A DNA stretch of 64,000 bases from Vespa crabro (lineage: Eukaryota > Arthropoda > Insecta > Hymenoptera > Vespidae), in the NCBI RefSeq assembly GCF_910589235.1, contig NC_060966.1, positions 744,001 to 808,000 of the forward strand, read 5' to 3'. Below, piece after piece: positions 38,831-54,600 of this stretch. The position numbers and the translations under genes were made by a program. How positions within the stretch are numbered: position 1 is the stretch's first letter; each line of letters starts with the position of its first letter. Below the pieces are notes generated by a model. It was not told the DNA's origin. It saw only the letters and a list, made by a program, of their open reading frames with translations, and ran no database searches.

Positions 38831-41800
38831 TAATAATAATAATAATAACGATAATAACGATAATAATATTAATAACGATAATAAAAATAATAAAGACAAT
38901 AATAATAATAACAATAATAATGATAATAACGATAATAAAGATTATAATAGTAATAATATTAACAATAATATAGTATTTATATATAGTTTATATATATTTA
39001 TTGATAACATTATGACCTTTATTATTATTATTATTATCGTTATTATCATTATTATTATCATTATTATTATCGTTATTATCGTTATTTCTATAATCGATAT
39101 TATTACTATTATTATTATTATTAATATTATTATCGTTGTTATCGTTATTATTGTTATTGTTTTTTTCATTAATATCGTTATTATTGTTACTTATATTACC
39201 GTTATTATCGTTATTATTTCTATTATTATCATAATTATTATCGTTATTATCATTATGATTGTTATTACTATTATTATTATTATAATCGTTATTGTTGTTA
39301 TTATCGTTATTGTCGTTATTATCTTTATTATTGTTAATATTGATATTATTACTACTGACATAATCGTTATTATCGTAATTATCGATATTATTAGTATTAT
39401 TATTATCGTTATTATCGTTATAATCGATATTATTGTTAGTATTATTATTATTCCTATCGATATTATCTTTCAAATTATTTGTATTATTATCGATATTATC
39501 GTTGTTATCGTTTTTATTACTATCGTTATTATCGTCAGTAAAGTCATTATTATTATTAATATTCTTAATAGTACTATTGCCTTTATTATCGTTTTTACCG
39601 TTATTATTATTATTATTTTTTCGTTATTATCGTTATTACAGTTATTACCGATATTTTTATTATGTTTATTAACGTTGTTTTGGTTATTATCATTATTATC
39701 GTTATAATTATTTTCGTTATTATCGTAATAATCGTTATTATCGTTATTATTATTATTATTACCGTCATTATCGTTATTATTATTATCCTTATTACCGTTA
39801 TTATCGTTATTATTATTGTTAATATTATTATTATTATTTTCTTTAGTTACGTTATTATCATTACTATTGTTATTATTATTATCATTATTATCGCTAATAT
39901 TGTTATTATCATTATTATTGTATTTATTATATCGTTGTTATCGTTAATGTCGATATTATTGCTATTGTTTTTATTATTGTTATTATTAATACTATTTCTA
40001 TCCTTCTGATCATTATTATCGTTATTAACAATATAATTCTCATTATTAAAAATATTATTAACGTTATTATGATTATAATTGTTATTATCGTTATTATTGT
40101 TATTCTTATTTTCGTTATTATCTTTAGTATCGTCATTATCTTTAAAATTACTATTATTATTATAGTTATTATCGTTATTATCATTATTATCATTATTATC
40201 GTTATAATCGGTGTTATTATTATTATTATTATCATCATTATCGTTAATATCGTTGTTATCTTTATTATTATTACTATTATTATAGTAATTAACTTTATTA
40301 CCCTTATTATTATTATTATTATCGATATTATCGTTTTTATCGTTATTATTATTGTCGTTATTGTCGTTATTAATGTTATTATCGATATTATTGCTAATAT
40401 TGATATTATTATTACTACTATAATCGTTACTATCGTCAGTAACGTCACGATTATTATTAATATTATTAATAGTACTATTGTCGTTATTATCGTTATTACA
40501 GATATTATCTTTATTTTTATTAATATTATTACCTTTACTATCGTTATTGACATTATTATCATTACTAAAATTATCGTTATTACCTTAATTATCGTTATTA
40601 TCGTTATTATTATTATTACCGTCATTATCGTTATGATTATTATACTTATTAACTTTATTATCGTTATTATTATTGTTACTATTATTATTATTATTTTCGT
40701 TAGTTACGTTATTACCGTTACTATCGTTATTATTATTATCGATAATAACGATATTAACATTAATATTATAATTATTATATCGTTATTATCGTTAATATCG
40801 AAATTATGGTTATTATTGCTATTATTGTTATTATTAATAATATTATGATCCTTATTATCGTTATTATCCTTATAATTGTTATTATTGTTCTTATTACTAC
40901 TATTATTATCCTTTGTATCGTTATTATCGTTATAATTATTATTCTTGTTATTATTACTACTATTATTATCTTCATTTTCGTTATTATCAATATAATTCTT
41001 ATTATCATAAATATTATTGACGGTATTATGATTATAATTGTTATTACCGTTATATTCGTTTTTTTGTTATGTTTATTATCGTAATTATCATTTTTATCGT
41101 TTTTATCGTTTATAAAATTTGTATTATCGTTTTTGTCGTTATTTTAATTGTTATTACAGTTATTTTCGTTATTATTGTTTAGATTATTATTTTTATTATT
41201 ATAATTATTATTTTCGTTATTCTCGTTATAGTCGTTATTATTGTTATTATTATTATTATTACTTCTATTATTATCGTTATTTTTAATATTATTTTTATGA
41301 TTATTATTATTATATATATTATCTTTATTATCAGTATTATTGTTATTATTATTATCATTATAATTGTCCATCCTGTTATTATCGTAATTATTGTTATTAT
41401 ATTTATATTCGTTATTATTGTTATTATTAATATTATTATTACCGTTATAATCGTCATTATCGTTATTAATGTTATTATTATTACCGTTATTATCGTCATT
41501 ATGGTTATAATTATTAATATTGTTATTATCGTTTTTATCAGTATTATCGTTATTAGTGTTATTATTATAATTATTAACTTTATTATTATTATCGCTATTA
41601 TCATCATTATCGTTAGTATTGTTATAATTGTTCTTATTATTATAATTATTATCGTTATTATCTTTATTACCTTTATTATCTTTATTATCGTTATTATCGT
41701 TATTAACGTTATCATCTTTGTTATTATTGTCGTTATTATCGTTATTATCGTTAATATTATTATTATTATTATCGTTATTATCAATATTATCGTTATTACC

Positions 41801-44800
41801 GTTATTATTATTATTATAATTTTTGTTGTTATTATTATTATTATTATCGATATTACCGATAATGTTTTTATTAATATTATCGATATTATCGTCATTTTCG
41901 TTATCACTTTTACTATTGCTATTTTTATTAATACTATTAACGTTATTATCTCCATTACTATTATGGTTATTAATGTCATTTACGTTTTTATAGCTATTAT
42001 TATTATTATTATTATTATTATTATCGATAAAATTGTTAATAATCTTATTAATATTATCGATATTATCGATATTATCCTTATTATTATTATCGTTATCAAT
42101 GTTATTATCGTTATTATCATTATTATTCTTATCATTATTAACGTCAATATCGTTGTAATCTTTATTATTATAATCATTATTATCGGAACTATCGTTTCTA
42201 TTGTTATTAACATTACTACTATTATCGTTATTATCGTTATTATTGTTATTACTAATATAAATATTATTATCTTTATTATCGTTAATATGATTATCATTAT
42301 TATCGTTATTATAGATATTATCGTTAATATCGTTGTTATCTTTATTATTATTAATATTATTTCCGTTATTATCGTAATTATCGTTATAATTATTATTATT
42401 TATATTGCCGTTATTATCGTTAATATTATTATCGTTATTATATTCATTGTCGTTATCAATGTTAATTTCACTAATATTATTATCGTTGTTATCGTTATTT
42501 ATATTATCAATATTATCGATATTATCGTTATTATCCTTATTATTATTATCGCTAACATTTTTATTATCGTTATTATCGTTATTATTATTATTTTTATAAT
42601 TATTACTTTCGATATTATCCTTATTATTATTATGAATATTATCTATATTATCGTTGATATCGTTATTATCGTCATTATCGTTATTATTATTATTATTATT
42701 ATAGTTATTATCGTTATTATTGTAGACGATATTATTGTTATTATAGTTATTATTGCAATTATTATTATTATTATTATCGATATTATAGTCATAATCGTTA
42801 TTATCGTTTAATCGTTATTATAATTATTATTATTATTATTATTACCGTTAATATGAATATTATCATTATTATTTTTATTACTATTGTTGATATTATCATT
42901 AATATTATTATCGTCATAATCGTTATTATCGTTATTATTGTTATCATTGTTTACATTACCACATTTATTATCGTTATTAAACTAATGATCGTTATTATTA
43001 TTATTATTATTAATATTATCATTATTATCGTTATTACCGTTCTTATCGTTATTATCGTTATTACCGTTCTTATCGTTATTATCGTTAATATTGGGATTAT
43101 TATTATTATTGTTATCGTTATTATCGTTAATATTGTTATTATTGTTAACGATATTATCATTATTGTTATTATTATTATTGTTAAAATCGTTTTTATCGTT
43201 ATTATTCTAATTACTGTTATGATTACTACTATTGTTAACGGTATTATCGTTATTATAGATTTTATTCTTAATATTGTTATTATTACATCTATATTTATTG
43301 TTATTATCGTTATTGTCGTTATTATTTTATTATTATTAATTTTATTTTCGTTCTTATAATCACAGCCGTTATTATCGTTATTATACTTATTATAATTATC
43401 ATTAGAAACTTTAATATCCTTATTATCTTTATTAATACTATTATTATTATTGTTATTATCGTTATTAACGTTATTATCATTATTATCGTTGTAATCATTA
43501 TTATCGTTGTTATTATAATCGTTATTATCGTTCTTATTGTTAATCTTATTATTATTATTACTATTGTCGTTATTATTTTTAATATCGTTATTATTATTCT
43601 TATTATTATTATTGTCGTTATTATCGTTATTAGCGGTATTATAATTAATATCATTATTATCTTTATTATTATTAATTTTATTATTGTTATTATCGTTATT
43701 ATCGTTATTATTATTATTAGTATTGCCGTTATTATCGTTAATGTTATTTTCGTTACTATCGTTATTATCACTATTATTTTTATTTTTACTACTATTATTA
43801 TCGTTATTATCGTTATTAATATTATTAATATTATCGTTATCATCATTATCATCCTTATTATTATTATCGTTAATATTATTATTCTATTAACGGTATTTTC
43901 GTTACTATTGCTTTTTTTTTAATATTATTATTACCGATATTATCTTTAATTTTTTTATTATTATTATCGATTTTATCGTTAATATTTATTTTATAGTTAT
44001 TATTATTATTATTATTGATATTATCGTTATTAATGTTATTATTTTTATCGAAATTATCGTTATTATCGTTATAATCGGTATTATCGTTGATATCGTTATT
44101 ATAGTTATTGTTGTAATGATTGTTATTATTACTACTATTATTATCGTTTTTATCGTTATTGTCATTATTATTGTAATATTGTTATTATTTTTATAATTAC
44201 GATCTTTACCAATCGTTATTATCGTTATTCTGTTATTATTATTTTTGTATATTATCGACATTATCGATGATATTGTTATTATTGTTATCGATATTATCGT
44301 AATTATAGTTATTCTTTTTTTACTGAAATTATTAATAACAATATTATCGTTGTAATTGTTATTAGTGTTATTATTACTACAATTATTATCGTTATTATCG
44401 GTATTATCGTTATTATTATTATCGTTAATATCGTTATCGTTAATATCGTTATTATCCTTATTATTGTACCTACTATTATTATTATTATCGTTATTATCGT
44501 TATTATCGTTTTTATTATTAATATTATTATCCTTTTGATCTTTATTATTATTTCTATCGATATTAATATTATTATTATTTTCGTCATAATCTTTATTAAT
44601 TTTGAAGTTAAAATCGATATTATTCTTCTTATTATTTTAATTATTATCATTATTATTATTATTAGTAATGTTATTATTATAGATTTTGTCGTTATTATTG
44701 TTGTCAGTATTATCGTTATTATCGTTATTATCATTAATAATTTTATTATTGTTATCATTAATATCGTTCTTACATTTACCTTCCTTATTATCGTTATAAT

Positions 44801-47800
44801 AATCATTAATATTATTGTTATTTTCGTAGTTTTCGATATTAATGTTATTATTAATATTGTTATTATCGTAATTATCATTAATATATTTATTATTGTTTCT
44901 ATTATTATCAATATTATCGTTATTATTGTTATTATAATCGTTATTAACGTCATAACTGTTAATATAATTTTTATTGTTATTATTCTTATTATTATTATAA
45001 TTATAATCTTAATTATCGTTATCATCATTATTATCGATATTATCATTAATATTATTAACGTTATTATCTTTCTTATCTTTATTATTATTATCGGTTTTAT
45101 AGTAGTTATCGTTATTATTATAATTATTATGTCGTTTTTGTCGTTACTATTGTAATTTCTTTTATTATTATTATCGTTATAATCATTGTTATCGTTATTA
45201 TCTATGTTATTATTATTATTATTACCGTTAATATCATAAATATCGTTATTAACGTTAAACTTATTATTATTATTATCGTTATTACCGTTATTATCGTTTT
45301 TATCGTAATAATTTTTATTATTATTATCATTATTATCATTAATTACTTTATAATTGTTTATATTATTCTCGTTAACATTGTTATTATCGTTATTAACGTT
45401 ATTGTTATTATTATTATTATCGTTATAATATTTATTATTTATATTATTTTTATTATTATTAATCTTTCTACCGTCACTATTGTTAATATGTTTATTATGA
45501 CTATTATTATTTTCGTTATTATCATTTTTATCTATATTATCGTTAGTATTATTATGGTTATTATAGTTATAAAAGATATATTCGTTATTATCGTGATAAT
45601 TGTTATTATAATTATCTTTATTATCGTTATTATATTAATATATATTATTGTTACTATCGTTTTTATTTTTTCGTTATTATCATTATTATCGCTATTGTTG
45701 CTGATATTATTACTGTTATTACCCTTAATATCGTTATTACTGTTATTATTATTATCGCTATTATTGTTTTTAATATTATCGTCATTAACGTTTAATTATT
45801 TATTAACTTTATTATCGTTATTATCGTTATTATAGTTGTTATTGTTTTTATTATTATCAATATTATCGTTATTATTGTTACTATAGTCGTTAGTATCGTC
45901 ACTAATAACTGTTGTTATTATTATTATTATTATTAACGTTATAAACATTATTAAAGTTATTATCATTATAATCGATAATATCATTAATACGATCATCCTG
46001 ATTATCTTTATTATCAATATTATTATTAACGTTTCTGTAATTGTTATCGTTATTATTGTAATTATTATTATTATTATTATCACCGTAATTATCGCAAAAT
46101 TTTTAATAAAGTTAAAATTATTATTATTTTCATCGTGATTATCGTTATTATCGTTTTTACGTAATAATTATTATTATTATAATCGTTATTATCGTAATTA
46201 TTGTTATTATTGATATTATTATTATTATTAATACAATCGTCATTATCGTTAATATTGTTATAATTGTTAGTAATATTATCGACATTATCGTTATTATCGT
46301 TATTATTATTATTATTATTATTATCATTATCGTTATTATCGTTATTATTGTTAGAAATATTATCACTATTATCCTTATTTACGTTATTATTGTTATTAAT
46401 ACTATTATTATTAACGATTTTATTATTATTTTTATTATCGTTATTATCATTATTATTGTTATTATTATTATAAATTATTATTATTATTAATTATTATAAT
46501 TTTTATCGTTATTAACTTTATTACTGTTATTCCTAATATCGTTATTATCGTTATTATTGTTATTATTATTATTATTATCGTCAATATCATTATTATCGTT
46601 ATTTATTTTATTATTATTATAATAATTATCGTTACTATTATCATTAATGTCATTAATACTATTATAATTATCTTTATTATCGTTATTATCGTTATTATTG
46701 ATATTATTACTATTATTAACTTTATTATCGTAATTATCGTTATTATTGTTATTATTGCTATTATTATTACTTTTATTATCATTATTATAATTATTATTGT
46801 TATTATTATTATCCTTATTATTGGTACACTTGATATCGTTATTATTCTTATTATAGTTATTATTATTATTAATATTATTGTTATTATCGTTATTATCGTT
46901 ATTATCGTTATTATCGTTATTATTGTTCAAATTATTATCGATAATATAGTATAATCGTTATTATTGTTATCTTTGTTTTCGCTATTATCTTTATTATTAT
47001 TATTATTATCTTAATTGTCATCCTTATTGTTATTATTCTTTTTATTATTATCGTTATAATCATTTATTATTGTCATTATTGTTATTATTATTATTATTAT
47101 TATCATTCTTATATTCTTTATAGTTATTATTATTAACATTATTATGTTTATTACCTTAATTAACGTTAGTACGGTTACAATCATTATTATTGTAATTACA
47201 GTTTACAGTACAGGTATTATTATCTTTATTATCGTTATTATCGTTATTATAATTATTATTAATATTAGTTTTATTAAAATTATGGTTATTATAGCTATTA
47301 TGGTTATTACCTTTATTATTATTATTTTCCTTATTATCGTCATTTTCGTTATAATCATTATTATATTTATTATGTTTATTGTTTTTATTATCGTTATTAT
47401 CGTTATTAATTTTTTATTGATATTTATATTATCTTTATGATCATTATTATCGTTATTATTATTAACTTTTTTATCGTTATTAACGATGATATTAATATTA
47501 CCATTATTACTATTATCATTAATATCATTATTATTGTTATTATCGACATTATTATTATTATTATTATCGCTATCATCGCAGTTAACATTATTAGCGTTAT
47601 TATGATTATTAGCGTTATTATTGTTATTATTGTTATCGTTATTAACGTCAATTGTATAATTATTGTTGTTATTATTATCACTATTACCGTTATTATTGTT
47701 ATTATTATTATCGATATTATCGTTAATATTGATATTATTGTTATCGTTATTATCGTTATTATCAATACTACGTTTATATCGCTTTATTGTTATTATTATT

Positions 47801-49241
47801 ATCGTTATTATAGTTTTTATCGTTATTATCGTTATTACTGTAATATTATTATCGTTATAATTTTTTTTATCGTCATTATCGTTATTACTGTTATATTATT
47901 ATCATTATATTATTATCCTTATTACGATATTATCGGTATTATCGATATTATCGTATTTGTTATTATAATTATTATCATTATTTCCGTTATTACTGTTACT
48001 ATTATTATTATTTATATTGTTACTATTACTACTACCGTTATTATCTTTATTAACGTTATTATCGTTATGATCGCTATTACCGTCATTATCGTTATTAATT
48101 TTATTATTATAATTATTGTTATTATTGTTATAATTATTAATATTATTATTGTAAGTATCGTTATAATTGTTAATATTATTATCTATATTATCGTTATTAT
48201 TATTATTATTATTATCGTTATTATCGATATTATCGTTGTTATTTCCCTTTATTACCGGTATGATCGTTATTATTCCCGTTATAATCATTATTATCGTTAT
48301 TATTCTTATTATCGTTATTATCGTAATTATTGTTATTATTATTGCTTCATTATTGTTACTATCGTTATTATTGCTACAATTATTGTCGTTATTATTGTTT
48401 CAAATATTATAATTATTATCCTTATTATCGTTATTAATGTAATTAATATTATTATTTCTATCGATATTATCATTTTTGTTATTATCGTTATTATCATTAT
48501 TATGCCTATTAATTTTATTATTTTTATAATAATTCACGTTACTATTATTATTGTCATTTATTATATTATTATTTAAGTATTATCATCATTATCGTTATTT
48601 TTGTTAATATTATTATTATCTTTATTATAGCAATTATCGTTATTACCGAAATTATTGTCATTATTTTTATTACCGTCAATATCGTTATTATTAATATAGT
48701 TATTACGGCTATAATCGTTATAATCGTTATTATTGTTTTTACTATATTTATTATAATTATCGTTATTATCTTTATTATCGTTATTATTGTTTTTACTATT
48801 ATTATTATTATTATTGTTATTATCGTTTTTATTATTATCGATATTATCATTATAGTCGTTATTATTTTTATCATTCTTATTATTACTATTATTAGTATCG
48901 TTATTATCGTTATTCTTCTTCTTCTTATTATTATTATTGTCTTTTTTATCTTTAATATCGATACAATTATTATTATTATTATCGTTAATATTGTTATTAT
49001 TATTATCGAAATTATCATTTTTATCGCTTTTAATATTATTGTTATTATCGTTGTTATCGTAAATATTGTTTTTATCTTTATTATTTTTATTGCTATTATC
49101 GTTAATATCGTTATTATTATTATCGTTATTAACGTAATAATCGTTATTATTGTTATTATTATTATTATTATTATCGTCATTATCGTTATTATTATTGACG
49201 TTATTATCGTTACTATCGTTATTATTGTTATTACTATTATT

Positions 49242-49406
49242 ATCATTATTATCGGTTTTATCGTTATTATTGCTATTATTATTTTTGTTATTAACGTTAT
49301 AATCATTATTAATTTTATTTTTTATCATTATTATCGGTTTTGTCGTTATTATTGCAATTATTATTTTTGTTATTAACGTTATAATCATTATTAATTTTAT
49401 TTTTTA
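49242..49406. repeat. Local tandem duplication, period 82 bp, two copies
   Basis: The word ATCATTATTATCGGTTTT occurs at about 49242 and again 82 bases later. Both copies end in an unusual run, TTTTATTTTTTATC. The period is not a multiple of three, so the phase shifts by one base. Only one copy is seen at the corresponding site of unit 1 near 18200. Confidence 0.75.
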
Positions 49407-49486
49407 TCGTTATTATCGTTATTATCGTTATTATTGTTATTATTACTAAAATTATTAAGGTTATTATCGTTATTATCGATATTATC

Positions 49487-49489
<3 letters not shown>

Positions 49490-49534
<45 letters not shown>
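49490..49534. repeat. Pure (ATT)n microsatellite
   Basis: About 15 uninterrupted ATT triplets within the T-rich block. Confidence 0.85.
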
Positions 49535-52500
49535 GTTATTATCGTTATTGTCGTTATTATTATTTTTATTATTGCCGTTACTATCTTTATTATTGTTATT
49601 TCTATTATCGTTGTCATCGTTATATCCTTATTTTCGTTATTATTATTATTTTTGTATTTAACGTTATTATCGTCATTATTGTTCTCATTATTATTGTTAT
49701 TATCGTTATTATTGTTATTATAATTATTATTATTATTATTGTATTTATCATTATTATCGTTTTTGTCATTGTTGTAATTATTATTGTCATTATTATTATT
49801 ATTATCAGCATTGCCATTATTATTCATATTATCATTATCGTTATTATCGTTATTATCGTTATTATCGTTATTATTGTTAATATTGTTATTATAATAATTG
49901 TTATTATTAATATTGTTCTTATTATAATTGTTATTATCTTTATTATTGTATTTATTATTATTATTATTATTATCGTTATTACCGTAATTATCGTTATTAT
50001 CGTTAATATTGCTAATATTATTGTCGAAATTAACGTTATTATCGTTACACTTTTTACCGTTAATATAGTTATCAACGTTATTATTCTTATTACTACTGCT
50101 ATTATTAACGTTGTTATTGTTATTATTATTATTATTGTTATTGTCGTTATTATTGTTTTAGTATTTCTATTATTGTCGTTATTATCTTTATTATCTTTAT
50201 TCTCTTTATTACCGATATTATCGTACTTAAAATTATTCTTCTTGTCGTTAATATCGTTAATATTGTTATTATTGTTATTATTAATTTCGCTATCATCGAT
50301 TTTATTGTTATTATTATATTCGCTATTATCGTTATTATCGTTATTTTTGTTTTTTTAATTATCGTTATTATCGTTAATATCGCTTTTAACTTTATTGTTA
50401 TTATCATTCTTATCGTTATTTTTTTTATTATTATTATTACTATTATAGATACCATCGTTATTATTATAATCGTTATTATTGTTATTATCGTTATTATTTT
50501 TATTATTATTTTCAATATTAACGTTAATATTGTTATTAAAATTATCGATATTATCGTTACTCTCATTATTATCGTTATTGTCCTTATTATTGTTTTTCTT
50601 ATTATTATTATCGAAATTATCGTTAACATTATTATTATTATTATCGATAATATCATTATTATCTTATTTATTAGTATCGTTAATACCGATATTATCGTTA
50701 GTAACGATATTTTTGTTATTATTACCACAATTATTATCGTTGATATCGTTATTATCGATATAATTGCTATTTCTATTAACGGTGTTATGTAATTTACCTT
50801 ATTATCTTTATTATTATTATTATGGTCGTTATTTACGTCTTAATTATTATCGATATTATTGTTATTATCGTTATTATCGTTATTTTCGTTATTATCGTTA
50901 TAATTGTTATTATTATTATCATTACTGTCGCTAATATCGTTATTATTATTATTAATGTTATTATTATTACTATTATATTCAATATTATCGTTATTATCAG
51001 TTTTATTTTTATTATCATTATCGTTATTATCGTTATTTTAGTTATTATAATTGTAGCGATTATAATTATTATCCTTATTATCGACTTTATTGTTATTACT
51101 ATTACCGTTATTATGGTTATTATTATTATTAATTTAATCGTTATTATCATTATTTTTAATATAGATATTATCGATATTATCGTTATTATTGTATCATTAC
51201 AGTTATTATCGATAATATCATTCTTATCGTCATTATTTCTTTATATTTTTACCGTTATTATTGTTATTATTGTTATTATTAGTATTTTTATTATCTTTAT
51301 CATCGTTGTTATTGTTAGTATTGTAATTATTAGTATTATTATTTTCGTTATAATTGTTATTATCGTTATTAATTTTATTATTATTATCGTTATTATGGTT
51401 ATTTATGATAAAATTTTTATTTCTTTATCATTTATATTATTATTATTATTATTATTGTTATTATTTTTATAATTATTATCGTTTCTATCATTATCTTTAT
51501 TATCGTTATTATTGTTATTTTTGTTATTATTTTTAATGTTATTATCCTTATTATTATTATTATTATTATTATTATTGTCGTTATTATAATAATAGTCGCT
51601 ATTATCTTCATTATTGTTATTACTATTATCGATATTATCGTTGATATCGTTATTATTATTATCGTGCTTTTATTATCTTTATTATTATTTTTATTATTAT
51701 CGTTTTTATCGTTCTTAATATTATCGTGATTATGCCTATTATCATTATTATCGCCATTATTTTTATTATTATAATCGTTATTGTCTTTATTTTCTTTATT
51801 ATTATTATTATTAATGTCTTCCTTATCCTTTTAATTATTATCGTTATTTTTGTTATTACTACTATTATCCTTATGATCGTTATTGTCGATATTATGGTTA
51901 TTTTTATTATTATTATAGTTACTCACGTTAATATCGTTATTATTATTCATATTATTATTACTGTGATTATCGTTATTAACCATAATACCTTTATTATTAT
52001 AATTTTAATTATTATTATCGTTATTATCGTTGTAATCCTTATTGTATTATTATTATTTTCGTTATTTCCTTTATTACCGTTATAATTGTATTTATTATTA
52101 TAATTATTTTCGTTATTATCATTCTTATCCTTATTATCGCAATTATTTTTATTATCATAATTACTATCGTTAATATCGTTATTATCATTATTATCATTTT
52201 ATTATTATCGTTATTATCGCAATTATTGTTATTGTCATAGTTATTATCGTTAATATCGTCATTATCTCTATTAATATTTTTTTATTATCGTTATTATAGT
52301 TATTATTATTATTATCGTTATTATCTTTGTTATCGTTATTATTATTATTTTTATTATCGTTATTATCGCCATTTTCGTTATTTTTATAATTATTATTATC
52401 GTTACTATCGATATTGTCGTTATAAATTTTTTTACTAAATCAATTCTTAACGCAAATATTATTATCGTTACTATCGTTATTATTGTTAACATTAATATAG

Positions 52501-53507
52501 TTATTATCGTTAAAATATTTATTATCCTTAAAATTATTATTATTAATATTATAGTTATTTTCGTTATTATTGTTATTATAGTTATCATTACTACTATTAT
52601 TACCGTTATTATCGTTATTATCTTTATTATTATTATTATTATCGTTTATATCGTAATTATCGTTATTATTGTTATTATTTTTATCGTTACAATCGTTGCT
52701 TCCGTTATTATCGTTATTATTGTTATTCTCATTACCGTTTTTATCGTTACTATCGTTAGTATTGCTATTATTAATACCGTTATTATCGGCATTATTGTTA
52801 TTATTGTTATTATCGTTATTATTTTTATAATTATTACATTCGCATTTATCGTTATTATTGTTATTATTGTTAATATTATGATTGACATTTACGTTTTTAT
52901 CGTTATTATTGGTATTATTATTACTAGTCATATCGGTATTATCGTTATTATTGTTATAGTTATTGTCGTTATTATTATTATTATTATTATAGTTATTATC
53001 GTTATTAATATTATTATTATCGGCCTTATCCTTTTTATTACTATCGATATTATCGTTATTATCTTTATTGTCGTTACTATTGTTATTACTATTATTATTA
53101 TTATTATCATTATAATCTTCATTATCGTTATTATCGTTATTATTGTTAATATTATTATTATTATCATCATAGATATTATCGTTAATACTGTTAACATTAT
53201 TGTGTATATTATCATTATAGTTTCTATTATTATTATCCTTATTATCGATATTATCCCTATTATTGCCATTATTGTTATTATTTCTATTATTATTAACTAT
53301 ATTTCCGTTATTATCGTTACTATTATTATTATTATTATTATTGTCGTTATTATCTACATTATCGTTATTATTATTACCATTATTATCGTTATTATCGTTA
53401 CTATTATTATTATTACATACATTATCGTTATTATTAATATCGTTATTACCGATAGTTTATTATAAACGTTATTATCGTTCTTATCGTTATAATTGTTATT
53501 ATTATTA

Positions 53508-54132
53508 TTATTATATTATAGTTATAATAATAATAACGATAATAGATATACAACATAAACGATAATAACTATTATAACGACAATAATCATAACAGTATTA
53601 ACGACAACTACGATAATAATGATAATAAAGAAAATATTATTTATAATAAAGGTAATAATGATAACAGTAAATAAAATAATAACGTTAATAACGGTAATTT
53701 CAATTATAACGATAATATTGATAATAACTATATAATTAATAATTATAATATCGACAAAAATAATAATAATAATAATAACGTTAATACCGATAACTACAAT
53801 AATAACGAGAATGATAAAAATAATAAAGAAAATAACGATAATAACGATAATAATGATAATATTGAAAATAATAATAATAATATCAATAACAACGATAATG
53901 ACGATAATATCGATAATAATAATAATGAATATATAGCTGATAGCAATAAAAATCATAACGACAATAACGATAATAACAATAACAGTTGTAGTAAAATTAA
54001 CAATAATAACGATAATAATGAAAATAACTATATTAACGATAAAAATGATAGTTATGATAAAAATAATAATGAATATAACGATAAGAATAATAAAAATAAT
54101 ATCGATAGTAAAAAAGATAACGATAATGATTA

Positions 54133-54164
<32 letters not shown>

Positions 54165-54542
54165 ATAATAAAGATAAAAACGACAATAATAAAAACAATA
54201 ATGACGATAACATTGATAAAAGTAATAATAATAATAACGATAGTAACGATAATCATAATAACGATAATAAAGATTACAACAAGAACAATTATTGTAATAA
54301 TGTCGTTAATAATATTAACTATAATAACGATAATAACGATAATAATAATAATGATAAAATCGATAATAATAATAACAATTATCACGATAATAACTATAAT
54401 AACGACACTATGGATATAGTAATAATAACAATAGAACTATAATAATGTTTATTATGATAATTATTATAAAAAAGAAACAATAATACCAGAAGTAACGATA
54501 ATAATAATATCAATAATATCGATAATGACTACGATAGTAATA

Positions 54543-54600
<58 letters not shown>

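Larger units (their letters stand above)
37566..38999 (+). repeat. A-rich triplet array, inner block 1 of unit 2
   Basis: About 1.4 kb, against 3.5 kb in unit 1. Its start aligns with 306-760. It contains a 358-bp tandem duplication and a 75-78 bp tandem repeat, listed separately. It ends in an alternating TA-rich stretch around 38965-39005 where polarity switches to T-rich. No gene is seen. Confidence 0.9.
39000..53507 (-). repeat. T-rich triplet array (inverted block), inner block 2 of unit 2
   Basis: About 14.5 kb of ATT/GTT/ATC repeat, the reverse complement of the A-rich family. It holds the marker 20-mer in inverted form at 40244-40263 and 42324-42343. 39290-49300 aligns in order with about 3830-18300 of unit 1, with gaps. 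The stretch about 49410-53507 has no match that I found in unit 1. No gene is seen. Confidence 0.9.
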
